The notes below the pieces were generated by a model, which saw only the letters and a program-made list of their open reading frames with translations, did not search any database and was not told the origin of the DNA. A DNA stretch of 32,733 bases, from contig CAJXOQ010000023.1 in the NCBI GenBank assembly GCA_913057975.1, forward strand, positions 1 to 32,733. The letters are read 5' to 3'. This stretch comes from an uncultured Marinobacter sp. Lineage in GTDB: Bacteria; Pseudomonadota; Gammaproteobacteria; Pseudomonadales; Oleiphilaceae. Of this stretch, positions 1-9,339 are shown one piece after another. The position numbers and the translations under genes were made by a program. Numbering within the stretch: the first letter of the stretch is position 1; each line of letters opens with the position of its first letter.

Positions 1-47
1 GAGATAGGAGTCCGTCTCGTGGGCTCGGAGATGTGTATAAGAGACAG
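1..47 (+). other. Nextera i7 adapter carried into the contig (artefact)
   Basis: This is library adapter, not genome. Bases 1-5 match the end of the P7 primer, 6-13 (AGGAGTCC) match an i7 index as synthesised (N705), 14-28 match the Nextera read-2 sequence, and 29-47 are the 19-bp Tn5 mosaic end. Genuine DNA starts at about 48. Methionine starts at 19 and 33 lie inside the adapter; the peptide MCIRDS is a familiar sign of this artefact. Confidence 0.97.
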
Positions 48-1514
48 CTCGACAAGCAGCCCGACAAAGCCGTGGTTTATTTACGGCGATCCCTCGCTCA
101 ATCAAATTCGAATCCCGTTCTTGACGCTGGCTATTCCTCCGAGTCTTTCACGGATGCGGACGCAGAATATGTTGAACAAAAGGCCGATGATCCCGCGAAT
201 GAAGACTTCTCGATCCTAGATGAAGCTGATACTGAAGAAACTGTAGATGAGAGTGCTCAAAACTCGGTCTCTAAAACTCTGCATTTGAATAGGCGACAGG
301 CTGGGCAGGACGGAGAGAAAGCTGAGCCTCAGATCACCATCATTAAAAACGGAAGGAAGGTGAAGGAGGCTACGCCGCTATCTAGCCATCAGGAAGAGAC
401 AACTCCTCTGGATGATTCATATGAGCCGGAAGAGGTAATCGCGGCAGGCAATGTCGAATTAGAGCGGGCGACTGAGGTATTCGAGTCAACGCCAGACGCG
501 ACAGCTTCTAGCGCACCCGAGCCTGAAGCCTACCGTCATCTGCCGGAAAAGATTGACCAGCCCGAAGCTGAGCAAATGAGTATTTCTTATGTTGGTGATC
601 CAAACGAGAGCGACGAAGAACTTGGTCTCCCAGAGATAGAGAGCGATAACCTTGAAGTCGTTGACGTAGACGAGGACGAAAACTTTGATGACGACTTAGA
701 CGAAATCGACCCTGAGATTGATTTGATCGATAACGCACCACAGGATGAAGATTTCCTCTCGGAAGATTTTGGTTGGGAGGATCTCGATGATTTTGAGGAA
801 GATGCCAGTCGCGAGAATGAAGACGAAGATCTGGCTGAAACAGCGCTTACCCGCGCTCAACGTGCCCGCCAGGCGGCCGTTGAAGTTCTGAACAGGGTTG
901 GTTGGGATCGGGAGTACTTACCGTTGCTTGAGATCACCTTTATGGAAAGTGGGTGGGGCGCTGCGCGCATCGCGATTGAGGATCAAATTGAAAGGGGGGC
1001 AGTGCCCGAAGAGATCATGCTGGCCCGTCAGATTCGTTCGATCTGGTTTAACAATGAACACCTTTGGACTAGTTTCAGAATGAAATCCAGCGCGCCGTTC
1101 ATGCAGGCCGAGGCCGTTTACAAGAATTTTAGCTGGGCAGATGCCTTAAGACTGGTTCGTTGTTTTCCGTCGATTCCTGACGGCACAGAGATAGAAGCTT
1201 TTATCGATCATATTTATGACGAGTGGTACTCCAATGACCGATTAAGGCGGCATTTCAAAGCGTTTCTCAAGTATTTGCGGTATCGGGTTGTCGCGACTAA
1301 AAGAACTCTTCCTGGAGATATTGGCGTTCTGTTTAGCTCGCCGTTCGAGGCGGAGTGGGGAGCAGACAATCCAGAGCTAATGAACGCGATATCGGAAATG
1401 AGATCGGAACTAAGGGAGCTCGGTGCAGACAGCGGGTTTGAGATGCCTGGAACTGATAATAAATTCAAAATCCTTCCGAAGGAAGCATTTGACGAAGAAA
1501 AGGAAAGCAAGTGA
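48..1514 (+). CDS. Acidic protein of unknown function in defence locus, 5'-truncated
   Basis: The frame is open from the adapter junction to TGA at 1512-1514, giving 488 visible residues; the true start is off the contig. Roughly the first 265 residues are low in hydrophobics and look disordered, rich in Asp, Glu, Ser and Pro. The most acidic stretch lies at about 640-840 (for example VDEDENFDDDLDEIDPEID). From about residue 265 a folded, aromatic-rich domain follows (motifs VGWDREYLPLLE, WFNNEHLWTSF, HIYDEWYSNDRLRRHF). I do not recognise this domain. The gene overlaps the SNF2 helicase start by 4 bases (GTGA), so the two are probably translationally coupled and act in one system. The acidic half could mimic DNA or bind a basic partner, but that is inference only. 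Confidence 0.8.
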   Translation, partial: LDKQPDKAVVYLRRSLAQSNSNPVLDAGYSSESFTDADAEYVEQKADDPANEDFSILDEADTEETVDESAQNSVSKTLHLNRRQAGQDGEKAEPQITIIKNGRKVKEATPLSSHQEETTPLDDSYEPEEVIAAGNVELERATEVFESTPDATASSAPEPEAYRHLPEKIDQPEAEQMSISYVGDPNESDEELGLPEIESDNLEVVDVDEDENFDDDLDEIDPEIDLIDNAPQDEDFLSEDFGWEDLDDFEEDASRENEDEDLAETALTRAQRARQAAVEVLNRVGWDREYLPLLEITFMESGWGAARIAIEDQIERGAVPEEIMLARQIRSIWFNNEHLWTSFRMKSSAPFMQAEAVYKNFSWADALRLVRCFPSIPDGTEIEAFIDHIYDEWYSNDRLRRHFKAFLKYLRYRVVATKRTLPGDIGVLFSSPFEAEWGADNPELMNAISEMRSELRELGADSGFEMPGTDNKFKILPKEAFDEEKESK

Positions 1515-4339
1515 GTAAAGCCGCTAATCGTCTATTGCCTGTCAAAAACTGCTGGGTTAAGAAAGTCTCTCGCGCTGGCGAAGACGTTGTAGGGCGTGTC
1601 GTCGACTCAGTGGATCGGGGAGATGACATCATCGTCACTGTGAAGTGGCAAAGATCTGGGCAAGTTTCCACTGAATCCTTAGGCTGTCTCAGGAGCGGCT
1701 TAAAACCGCAGATGGAAGTTCAAGATCTTCCATACTCTCGCGTTAGGACTTCACTTGGTGAAGGTGTAATTCAGAGAGTGCGAACCATTGGCGGTCGAGA
1801 TCAGGCGTTGGTGGATTTCTTCCAGTTGGGGCGGCAAGTTTGGTTGCCCTATGAGAATCTGCGCCAGATAAAGGGTGCACGACACCGCTTCATTCTCGGT
1901 GACACCGGGCCAGAGGACAGTGCGGAACGGTTCCGGCTGAAGTCCTTGGCGCATGCGCTGGAGATGTGGAATGAGAACACGGGATCACTGTCTCATTTGG
2001 AGATAGATCCACTCCCGCACCAGATTCATTTGGTACACCACATTCTCGCGTCCGGCCATTTAAACTGGTTGATCGCTGACGATGTAGGTCTTGGTAAGAC
2101 TATAGAAACCGGCATGCTTTTGGCCGCCTTGAAGCAAAGAGGCCACCTGAAACGAGTTCTTTTGGTCACCCCGGCGGGTCTCACAAAACAGTGGCAAGAA
2201 GAGTTGAACTATAAGTTTAAAATGGGCGAGTTCCAGATCTACGGCGAGGACTTTATCATCAATGAGCCTCGCCATTGGAAAATGTTTGATTTCGTCATTG
2301 CCTCCATCGACCGATTAAAAAATCCTGAGAACCTAGAGCAGGTTCAGCAGGCTGGCAAATGGGACATGGTTGTTTTTGATGAGGCCCATAGACTGAGTCG
2401 CCGTCAATACGGAATGAAGCTGGATGCGTCACAAAGGTTCCAGCTGGCAGCGAACCTTCGCCGCCATACCGACGCTTTAATTTTGTTGAGTGCGACTCCT
2501 CACCAAGGCATGCAAGACAAGTTTCAGGCTCTATTAGAGCTGCTTCACCCTGAACGAAAAGAAGAAATCACCACGCTGGCATTGAACCCGGAAATCATTG
2601 GAGAGATGGTTTTTAGGAATAACAAAGCCGATGTTACCGATGCTGAAGGTAACTTCCTCTTCAAGGGAAAGACGACCAGCTCTATCCCCGTTCACGTTTC
2701 TGACGAAGCTAAAGATTTCGATAAGAATCTCCAGGATTACTTACGGAAAGGTTATGCAGCCGGAGCTGCTCTGGGCTTCAAGGGCAACGCGATTGGCTTT
2801 GTGATGACCGTTTATCGAAAGCTGGCGGCTTCAAGTGTCGCGGCTATCCATCAGGCGCTATTGAATCGGAAGGCGAGATTAGAAGGTGAGATGATCAAAG
2901 GCTTTAGCTCTGAAGAGATTGAGTCACGAGATCAGCGGTTTTTTGGTGAATGGGAGGAGCAGTTACACACCGACGCTAAAGAATTTTTCGAGGGTGAGCT
3001 AGAACTTCTGGACGAGCTAATCTCAGAAGCTGATGCCCTTCGCGACGACGATAGAAAACTGAAAGGTTTCTCCAATAAGGTGATATCTCAAATCCTTGCG
3101 AGCAATCCGAATGAAAAAGTTCTGATCTTTACGGAGTATCGAACAACTCAGGCCTATATTCGTCAGGCTTTGGAAGAGCATTATGGTGAGGGCTCCGTTG
3201 AAATGATCAACGGCTCGATGCCTCATGCCAAACGTAGAGACGCCATTGCACGATTTGAGGAAAACGTGAACTTCTTGGTTTCGACGGAAGCCGGCGGCGA
3301 GGGTATCAACCTTCAACGAAAGTGCCACATTATGGTGAATTACGATCTGCCCTGGAATCCGATGAGACTCGTGCAGAGAATCGGTCGTTTATACCGTTAT
3401 GGCCAAAAGAAGCGTGTCGTCGTGTTTAACCTTCACTCCCCAGAAACTGCCGATGAGCAGGTTATGAACCTGATGTATACCCGCATTGAACAAGTGGTGG
3501 ATGACCTGGCAGGGGTGAGTACCGAATACAACGAACAGCTCCGCGACGACATATTAGGTGAGTTGGCGGACTTACTGGATATAAACCAAATCCTGGAAGA
3601 AGCAACGGTTGCAGGGATAACACGGACCCAAGAACGAATATCAGATGCTCTCGAGCGTGCAAAGGCCTCCACAGAAAAGCAGAGAGAACTTTTTGAACAC
3701 GCCGCAGGCTTTGATCCCAATGAAACCGGTAGCAATTTACGCATTGATCATGAGCACGGTGTCGCATTTGTGATCGGCATGTTTCAGATGCTGGGTGTGG
3801 AGGTTGTCGAAACAACACATGATGGAAGGCTATTCCATATTCGTTTGTCTGAATCTGTTCAGCAAGAGTTGGGAATCGACCGCAGTCGCTATGAGGTGAC
3901 CTTGGATCGTGAGTTGGCTATGAACCGACCAAACACCCATATGCTCGATCTTGACTCATTCTTGATGCAATACCTGCTCAGCAAGGCCAAAGGTTACGAA
4001 TTCATGGGATTGAGTGCAGTCATACAAGACCAGTCTTTTGGCCGCGGAGCCCTGTTAACAAGCCTCCTTCGTTGGCAGAACGACCAAGGCGGTCGAATGA
4101 GGCAAGAGTATACGGCCTACTGGGTAAAGCCGAATGGCGATGTCCGGACAAATCCTGATGCTTTTTCTAGCTGGCTAAAGACAGGCGCTGCAACCGGAAT
4201 CCTGAGTGCAGATCGAAGCGAAAATCAGGTCCTTTTTAAGCAGGCTGAAATTGCTGCCGACGATAGGTTAAAGGTTGTAAGTAATATGAATTTACACCCG
4301 GAGAATAACCAATGGGTGTCCGGTGCTTGGCTCGTGTGA
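1511..4339 (+). CDS. SNF2-family (RapA/HepA-like) DEAH helicase of defence locus
   Basis: A 942-residue SF2 ATPase that should translocate on double-stranded DNA. The N-terminal ~150 residues look like small beta-barrel (Tudor/KOW-like) segments as in RapA. Helicase motifs are clear: motif I ADDVGLGKT at 189-197, DEAH at 290-293, SAT at 327-329, and motif VI QRIGR at 622-626 followed by LYRYGQ. The last ~240 residues have no nuclease motif that I can see. The start is GTG at 1511, overlapping the stop of the acidic gene, with an AAGGA-like Shine-Dalgarno just upstream. DISARM DrmD and BREX BrxHII are also SNF2 proteins, but no other DISARM or BREX gene is visible, so I do not assign it to either. 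It is probably a motor that remodels or patrols DNA for the nuclease and methylase genes downstream. Confidence 0.9.
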   Translation: MSKAANRLLPVKNCWVKKVSRAGEDVVGRVVDSVDRGDDIIVTVKWQRSGQVSTESLGCLRSGLKPQMEVQDLPYSRVRTSLGEGVIQRVRTIGGRDQALVDFFQLGRQVWLPYENLRQIKGARHRFILGDTGPEDSAERFRLKSLAHALEMWNENTGSLSHLEIDPLPHQIHLVHHILASGHLNWLIADDVGLGKTIETGMLLAALKQRGHLKRVLLVTPAGLTKQWQEELNYKFKMGEFQIYGEDFIINEPRHWKMFDFVIASIDRLKNPENLEQVQQAGKWDMVVFDEAHRLSRRQYGMKLDASQRFQLAANLRRHTDALILLSATPHQGMQDKFQALLELLHPERKEEITTLALNPEIIGEMVFRNNKADVTDAEGNFLFKGKTTSSIPVHVSDEAKDFDKNLQDYLRKGYAAGAALGFKGNAIGFVMTVYRKLAASSVAAIHQALLNRKARLEGEMIKGFSSEEIESRDQRFFGEWEEQLHTDAKEFFEGELELLDELISEADALRDDDRKLKGFSNKVISQILASNPNEKVLIFTEYRTTQAYIRQALEEHYGEGSVEMINGSMPHAKRRDAIARFEENVNFLVSTEAGGEGINLQRKCHIMVNYDLPWNPMRLVQRIGRLYRYGQKKRVVVFNLHSPETADEQVMNLMYTRIEQVVDDLAGVSTEYNEQLRDDILGELADLLDINQILEEATVAGITRTQERISDALERAKASTEKQRELFEHAAGFDPNETGSNLRIDHEHGVAFVIGMFQMLGVEVVETTHDGRLFHIRLSESVQQELGIDRSRYEVTLDRELAMNRPNTHMLDLDSFLMQYLLSKAKGYEFMGLSAVIQDQSFGRGALLTSLLRWQNDQGGRMRQEYTAYWVKPNGDVRTNPDAFSSWLKTGAATGILSADRSENQVLFKQAEIAADDRLKVVSNMNLHPENNQWVSGAWLV

Positions 4340-4377
4340 CACGCCGAAGACAAAATTACATTTGGATTGGAGTAGGT

Positions 4378-6540
4378 ATGAAGTTGGACGGACCGTTTTA
4401 CCAATCATTCGTTGAGCAGGGCGACCGATATACAGCTGATGACAGGCAATGTATCGAGCAGACTGTGAACCGTTTGAGTGACATTCAGACGAGTGAAGAA
4501 CGCCCCGGAATGCTGTTGGGAAAGATTCAGTCCGGAAAGACAAAAACCTTCCTCGCGATCATGGCACTGGCGTTCGACAACAACTTTGATGTGACAGTCG
4601 TACTCACCAAGGGCACGAAGGCCCTTGCTAAGCAGACCTATGAGCGAATTCTATCCGAGTTTAAAAGGCATGACCAAGACGACCGATTGAAGGTTTTCGA
4701 CATCATGACAATGCCTAACCAGCTCACAGGTTTCGAAATGAACCAGAAGCTTGTCCTGGTTGTTAAGAAACAAAAAGACAACCTGAATAGGCTGATTGAT
4801 CTCTTCAGTATCAAACATCCTCAGTTGAGCGAAAAGCGCATTTTAGTTGTGGATGACGAGGCCGACTACGCGAGCGTTGGTTTTAAGAGAGACCAAGGTG
4901 AAATGGATATTAATACCACCGCTCAGCAGCTTGAAAAGCTGCGTCAGGTAGCTGAGCGAACGTCTTTCTTGCAGGTAACCGCTACACCGTATGCGCTGTA
5001 TCTTCAGCCTGACAAAATTGAAATCAAAGGTGAAACATTCAAACCGATAAGGCCTGCCTTCACCGAGCTAGTCCCTGTGAACGAGGCATACATTGGCAGC
5101 GATTATTACTTTTCGGAGGATCACGAAGAAATAGAGCTGGCGGATTATCTTTATTGCCCGGTTTCCTATGAGGAACTTCTGCGTTTGCGAAAAAAGGATG
5201 GTCGTCGCCTCAAGCTGGAAGAGGTTCTAACCAGCAATAGTATTCCTGCGCTCAGAGCGGCAGTTGTTAACTTTGTTGTTGGGGGGTGCATTCGCCGGAT
5301 CCAAGAAGAAAAAAAAGGACAAGCAAAGAAGTTCAGCTTTCTTATTCATACCGAGGCTGGAAAAGCCGCTCATGCTTGGCAGGAAGAGTTAGTTGATGCG
5401 ATCAAAACACAGCTCACTGAAGCAGCACAAAAAAAAGACCCAGTGCTTCACGCGCTCGTCGAAACGTCTTACGAGGAGCTCCAGCCATCAATCCAGTTAA
5501 AAGGTTTCCATTGCCCCAGCCTGCCTGCTGTTGTTGACTCAGTCAGAAAGGCATTGGCAGATGACTGGGTTATGATTTCCAGAGTTAACTCTGAAAGACA
5601 AGTAGAGGAGTTGCTAGATGAGACTGGCCAACTTCGATTAAGGACCCCGCTCAATATCTTTATTGGCGGGCAGATTCTCGACCGCGGTGTCACAATCGCT
5701 AATCTCATTGGGTTTTACTATGGACGGAGGCCCAATTTGTTCCAGCAGGACACGGTACTGCAGCACTCCCGCATGTTTGGCTTCCGACCAGTAGCGGACC
5801 TGACCGTGACCCGTTTCTACACAGAACCTACCATCCATAAAGCCATGCAACGAATGCATGAAAGCGATATTGCGCTACGGGATGCGATTGAGAAAGATGC
5901 GGAGCAGCCTGTTGTCTTTATCGAGAAAGCAGCTAATGGCGCGGTGGTCCCCTGTAGCCCGAACAAGATTGCACTCTCCAAGACGACAACATTAAAGCCC
6001 TTCAAACGCCTGTTGCCGGTCGGTTTTCAAACGGAGTACAAGAGCTATTTGCGACCTGTTACGGAAAATGTTGATGAAAAATTACGAGCACTTGCTCCAA
6101 CAGATAGCTTTGATGAGCCATTCTTAATCACGAAAGAACAAGCGATTGGTCTACTCAGTCAAATCCAGCCGACTCTGAAGATGGAGACGGAGGAGGGGTA
6201 TGATTTTGATTGGGAAGCAACAAAATCAGCTTTGAATTACCTGGCGAATCTGGGTAGCAATCACAACGGCGGAAAGGTTTGGTGTTTAGTTCGCACTGGC
6301 AGGAAACTCACCCGCACTGTTGCAGTCGGGTCACACGCCAAATATGCAGATGCTCCTGACTCCACCAAAACAGAAGGCGAAATCAGAAAGCATTATGCAA
6401 TCGATAATCCAATGCTTATTTTGATTCGCCAAAATGGCGACCTTGAGCAAGGTTGGCGCGGATGTCCATTCTATTGGCCGGTCATCTCTGCGCAAAAGAA
6501 CATTTCCCCAGCGATTTTCGCAGAGCAAACGCTAAATTAA
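4378..6540 (+). CDS. Z1-domain SF2-like ATPase
   Basis: A 720-residue protein with Z1-domain (PF10593-type) motifs. A P-loop GKIQSGKT lies at residues 48-55, a Walker B-like DDEAD at 159-163, TATP in place of SAT, then GGQILDRG at about 430-437 and QHSRMFGFRP with R465 and R470, corresponding to helicase motifs V and VI. An ATG at 4312 is in frame but overlaps the helicase gene by 28 bases; I prefer ATG 4378 because GGAG lies 5 bases before it. Z1 proteins are known from modification-linked defence loci such as MutL-Z1-DUF-AIPR clusters, and their exact activity is unclear. Here it sits between an SNF2 helicase and a type III-like Mod/Res pair, which suggests an ATP-driven effector or checkpoint role. 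Confidence 0.88.
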   Translation: MKLDGPFYQSFVEQGDRYTADDRQCIEQTVNRLSDIQTSEERPGMLLGKIQSGKTKTFLAIMALAFDNNFDVTVVLTKGTKALAKQTYERILSEFKRHDQDDRLKVFDIMTMPNQLTGFEMNQKLVLVVKKQKDNLNRLIDLFSIKHPQLSEKRILVVDDEADYASVGFKRDQGEMDINTTAQQLEKLRQVAERTSFLQVTATPYALYLQPDKIEIKGETFKPIRPAFTELVPVNEAYIGSDYYFSEDHEEIELADYLYCPVSYEELLRLRKKDGRRLKLEEVLTSNSIPALRAAVVNFVVGGCIRRIQEEKKGQAKKFSFLIHTEAGKAAHAWQEELVDAIKTQLTEAAQKKDPVLHALVETSYEELQPSIQLKGFHCPSLPAVVDSVRKALADDWVMISRVNSERQVEELLDETGQLRLRTPLNIFIGGQILDRGVTIANLIGFYYGRRPNLFQQDTVLQHSRMFGFRPVADLTVTRFYTEPTIHKAMQRMHESDIALRDAIEKDAEQPVVFIEKAANGAVVPCSPNKIALSKTTTLKPFKRLLPVGFQTEYKSYLRPVTENVDEKLRALAPTDSFDEPFLITKEQAIGLLSQIQPTLKMETEEGYDFDWEATKSALNYLANLGSNHNGGKVWCLVRTGRKLTRTVAVGSHAKYADAPDSTKTEGEIRKHYAIDNPMLILIRQNGDLEQGWRGCPFYWPVISAQKNISPAIFAEQTLN

Positions 6541-6615
6541 TTCATTAGCCGAATATATTAATGGCGTGTTGTTTTTTTCTGCACGACTCGCCGACACTGA
6601 TTCATAGGGTTTTTT
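6541..6615 (+). other. Intergenic leader with two poly-T tracts before mod
   Basis: This 75-base gap is the largest within the first five genes of the locus. It holds T7 at 6572-6578 and T6 at 6610-6615. The second run lies directly between AGGG and the ATG of the methyltransferase, so its length sets the Shine-Dalgarno spacing. I see no hairpin that would make the T runs a standard terminator. A weak internal promoter is possible; no convincing -35/-10 pair was found. Confidence 0.35.
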
Positions 6616-9339
6616 ATGGCAAACGGAAAACAAAACTCCAATAACGGACAGCAATCGGGCACATACAGCCATCAGCAGGAGGCTGTACAACGTCCAGATG
6701 TAGGAGTTCAGCCTGAATTCGATGCCAGAAAACCACCGAAAAACTACCGCTATGACTCATCTTTAGCTCCAGAGCTAGTGTGGGATGAAAATGCAGAGCG
6801 TGATATGGCGGAATGGTTACTGAGCCTGGTAGAAAAGGCTGCCGACAAAGGTGAGCAGACCGTATTTTCCGAACCTCAGGTATCGCTGGGCACCGGTGAG
6901 AAATTTCACTCTCTGGCGGAATGTATTGCTCGCCTGCGCAGCCTTACCAAGCCTTTTCTTAATTGGACGGGAAAGGCAGAAAGACAGCAAATCAACGTGC
7001 CGACGATTCCCTTATTCGTGCATGAGCGGCATTCCACACAAGCAATTCTTGAGACACTAGAAAGCTATAAATCGGCTGGCAGCACATTAGATTTGTTCGG
7101 TGACCCTGAGCTCGATGTCACGGATAAGCTCGATGCATATGAACACAAAGGTCCATGGACAAACCGTCTGGTGTTGGGTGACTCCCTCCAAGTTATGAAC
7201 TCACTCCTAGAATATGAAGGGCTCGGTGGGCAAGTTCAGATGGTCTACATGGATCCACCTTATGGAGTTAAGTTTGGGTCGAATTTTCAGCCTTTTGTGC
7301 GCCGGAGGAAGGTTGATCACGGTAAAGATGATGAAATGTCCCGAGAGCCTGAAATGGTTAAGGCCTATAGAGATACTTGGGAGCTTGGATATCATTCTTT
7401 TTTAACTTACTTGCGAGATCGGTTTTACTTGGCGCGTGAAATGCTAACTGAATCGGGCAGCATTTTTGTTCAAATATCAGACGAGAATGTTCACCGTGTT
7501 AGAAATCTATTAGACGAAATATTTGGGCCAGATAATTTCGTTGCAATGATCAACTATAAAACAATGATGCCGCTGGAGTCTGGCAAAATTGAGTCGGTAT
7601 GTGACTACATATGCTGGTATGCAAAAGATAAAGATAAAATGAAGTATAACAACCTTTGGGTTCCAAAAAAGGTTGGTGGCAGCAGTGAGTTTACTTTTGC
7701 GGATACGGATAGTGGTGGATATCGACGCTTAAGCCAGGAGGAGATTAAAGATTTTGAGACTACAACGGCTAATAACAAGGTATTCAAAAGATCGGATCTT
7801 ACGTCATCTGGCTATACAAAGTCGTGCATATTTCCAATTGAATTTGAGGGAACGGTATTCGAGACAAAGAGAGGGAAAAGTTGGCGAACAACTCCACAAG
7901 GCGTTGAAAACCTAGAGGATGCAGGGCGATTATTCGTCTTAGGATCAAAAATTTATTACAAATTATACCTGCGTGATTTTGGTTACACCTCTCTTATCAA
8001 TCAGTGGAGTGACACAATAGAATTCGGTAGCCGTTCATATGTGGTTCAGACGACTCAAACTGTCATCGAAAGATGCATGCAGATGGTCACCGACCCTGGT
8101 GATTTGGTTTTTGATCCAACCTGCGGTTCAGGCACAACGGCATTTTGTGCGGAAAAATGGGGGCGCCGGTGGATTACCTGTGACACGTCAAGAGTTCCTT
8201 TGGCTTTAGCTCGACAAAGGTTGCTTACCGCGACCTTTCCTTGGTTTGAACTTAAAGAACCAAGTGGAGGCCCAGAAGCTGGGTTCTTGTACAAGAGAAA
8301 ACAGAATCGCAAGGGCGAGGAGATTGGCGGTCTAGTGCCGCGTGTCACATTGAAGTCGATCGCAAATCAGGAGGAACCGCAAACTATCACTCTGGTCGAC
8401 AAACCAGAGAAAAACAAAGGGATAACGCGGGTATGTGGTCCGTTTACTGTTGAAGCGACAGTTCAGGCAGCGGGTTCTTTAGAGGAGGATCGCCTCGGAA
8501 TCAAAGAAACCTCAGCCAAATATGATGACCCCCGTAAATATCTGGACCGCATGATTGAAGTGCTTAGACAAAGCAAAACGCTCCGGTTGCCTGGTAACAA
8601 ATCGCTCGAGTTTGACCGGGTGCGACCCCTCGGCACCGAATATGAGCATTTGCACGCAGAAGCTACGGAGCAGAATGGTGAGGAGCGGCGAATCGCTGTA
8701 ATGTTTGGTCCACAGGACGGCGCGATCGACTCTGCAATAGTTTTAGAAGCTGCGAGAGAAGCCTGGTTCGCTAAGTTTGATGCTCTATACTTCTTCGGCT
8801 TTGCCATCCAAGCCAAGGCGAGGGAGCTGATTGAAAATCGAGGTAAATTGAAACTGCCATGTACTTACGTTTCGGTTACGCCGGATGTTGTCATGTCCGA
8901 TTTACTAAAAACCAGTAAATCGTCTGAAGTGTTCTCCATAACTGGTTTGCCCGACCTAAAACTTCGCCCTACCGGAGAAAAGTCAGCTGATGGCGTTCAG
9001 CTCCACGAGGTGGAACTCGTTGGTCTAGATATTTTCCGGCCGCAAGATTTAGAAACCGAATCTATAGTTGCTGATAATTTGCCTTGTTGGATGCTGGATA
9101 CCGATTATAACGGAATGGCTTTTGTAGCGCGCCAGGTGTTTTTTCCTAAAACTTCTGCTTGGGACAACCTCCAGAAGTCGCTGAAAGCCAAGTTTGACAG
9201 TTCTGTTTGGGATCACCTTGCAGGAACAGTGTCTGAGCCCTTTGTGTATGGCCAAAATCAGCGCATAGCAGTCAAAGTCATCGATGAGCGTGGCAACGAG
9301 CTGATGGTTGTGCGAGAGGCATCGGAGGCAAACTCATGA
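6616..9339 (+). CDS. Type III-like site-specific DNA methyltransferase (Mod, beta class)
   Basis: A 907-residue DNA amino-methyltransferase, most likely adenine-N6. The catalytic motif DPPY (213-216) precedes the AdoMet motif DPTCGSGTT (starts at 500), the order of the beta class that includes type III Mod subunits. The ~285 residues between them should hold the target-recognition domain. This stretch is strikingly AT-rich: by hand count 18/60 G+C at 7501-7560 and 21/60 at 7621-7680, against 30/60 at 8341-8400. The protein is longer than a typical Mod (~650 residues), with about 400 residues after motif I that include a separate-looking domain (near YFFGFAIQAKARELIE). It overlaps the Res gene by 4 bases (ATGA), so the two subunits are probably coupled. 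It likely marks host DNA and, with Res, forms the restriction complex. Confidence 0.92.
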   Translation: MANGKQNSNNGQQSGTYSHQQEAVQRPDVGVQPEFDARKPPKNYRYDSSLAPELVWDENAERDMAEWLLSLVEKAADKGEQTVFSEPQVSLGTGEKFHSLAECIARLRSLTKPFLNWTGKAERQQINVPTIPLFVHERHSTQAILETLESYKSAGSTLDLFGDPELDVTDKLDAYEHKGPWTNRLVLGDSLQVMNSLLEYEGLGGQVQMVYMDPPYGVKFGSNFQPFVRRRKVDHGKDDEMSREPEMVKAYRDTWELGYHSFLTYLRDRFYLAREMLTESGSIFVQISDENVHRVRNLLDEIFGPDNFVAMINYKTMMPLESGKIESVCDYICWYAKDKDKMKYNNLWVPKKVGGSSEFTFADTDSGGYRRLSQEEIKDFETTTANNKVFKRSDLTSSGYTKSCIFPIEFEGTVFETKRGKSWRTTPQGVENLEDAGRLFVLGSKIYYKLYLRDFGYTSLINQWSDTIEFGSRSYVVQTTQTVIERCMQMVTDPGDLVFDPTCGSGTTAFCAEKWGRRWITCDTSRVPLALARQRLLTATFPWFELKEPSGGPEAGFLYKRKQNRKGEEIGGLVPRVTLKSIANQEEPQTITLVDKPEKNKGITRVCGPFTVEATVQAAGSLEEDRLGIKETSAKYDDPRKYLDRMIEVLRQSKTLRLPGNKSLEFDRVRPLGTEYEHLHAEATEQNGEERRIAVMFGPQDGAIDSAIVLEAAREAWFAKFDALYFFGFAIQAKARELIENRGKLKLPCTYVSVTPDVVMSDLLKTSKSSEVFSITGLPDLKLRPTGEKSADGVQLHEVELVGLDIFRPQDLETESIVADNLPCWMLDTDYNGMAFVARQVFFPKTSAWDNLQKSLKAKFDSSVWDHLAGTVSEPFVYGQNQRIAVKVIDERGNELMVVREASEANS

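Noticed and set aside
19..219. Small open frame starting in the adapter
   Set aside because: Its start is adapter-derived and it overlaps the real truncated gene in another frame.
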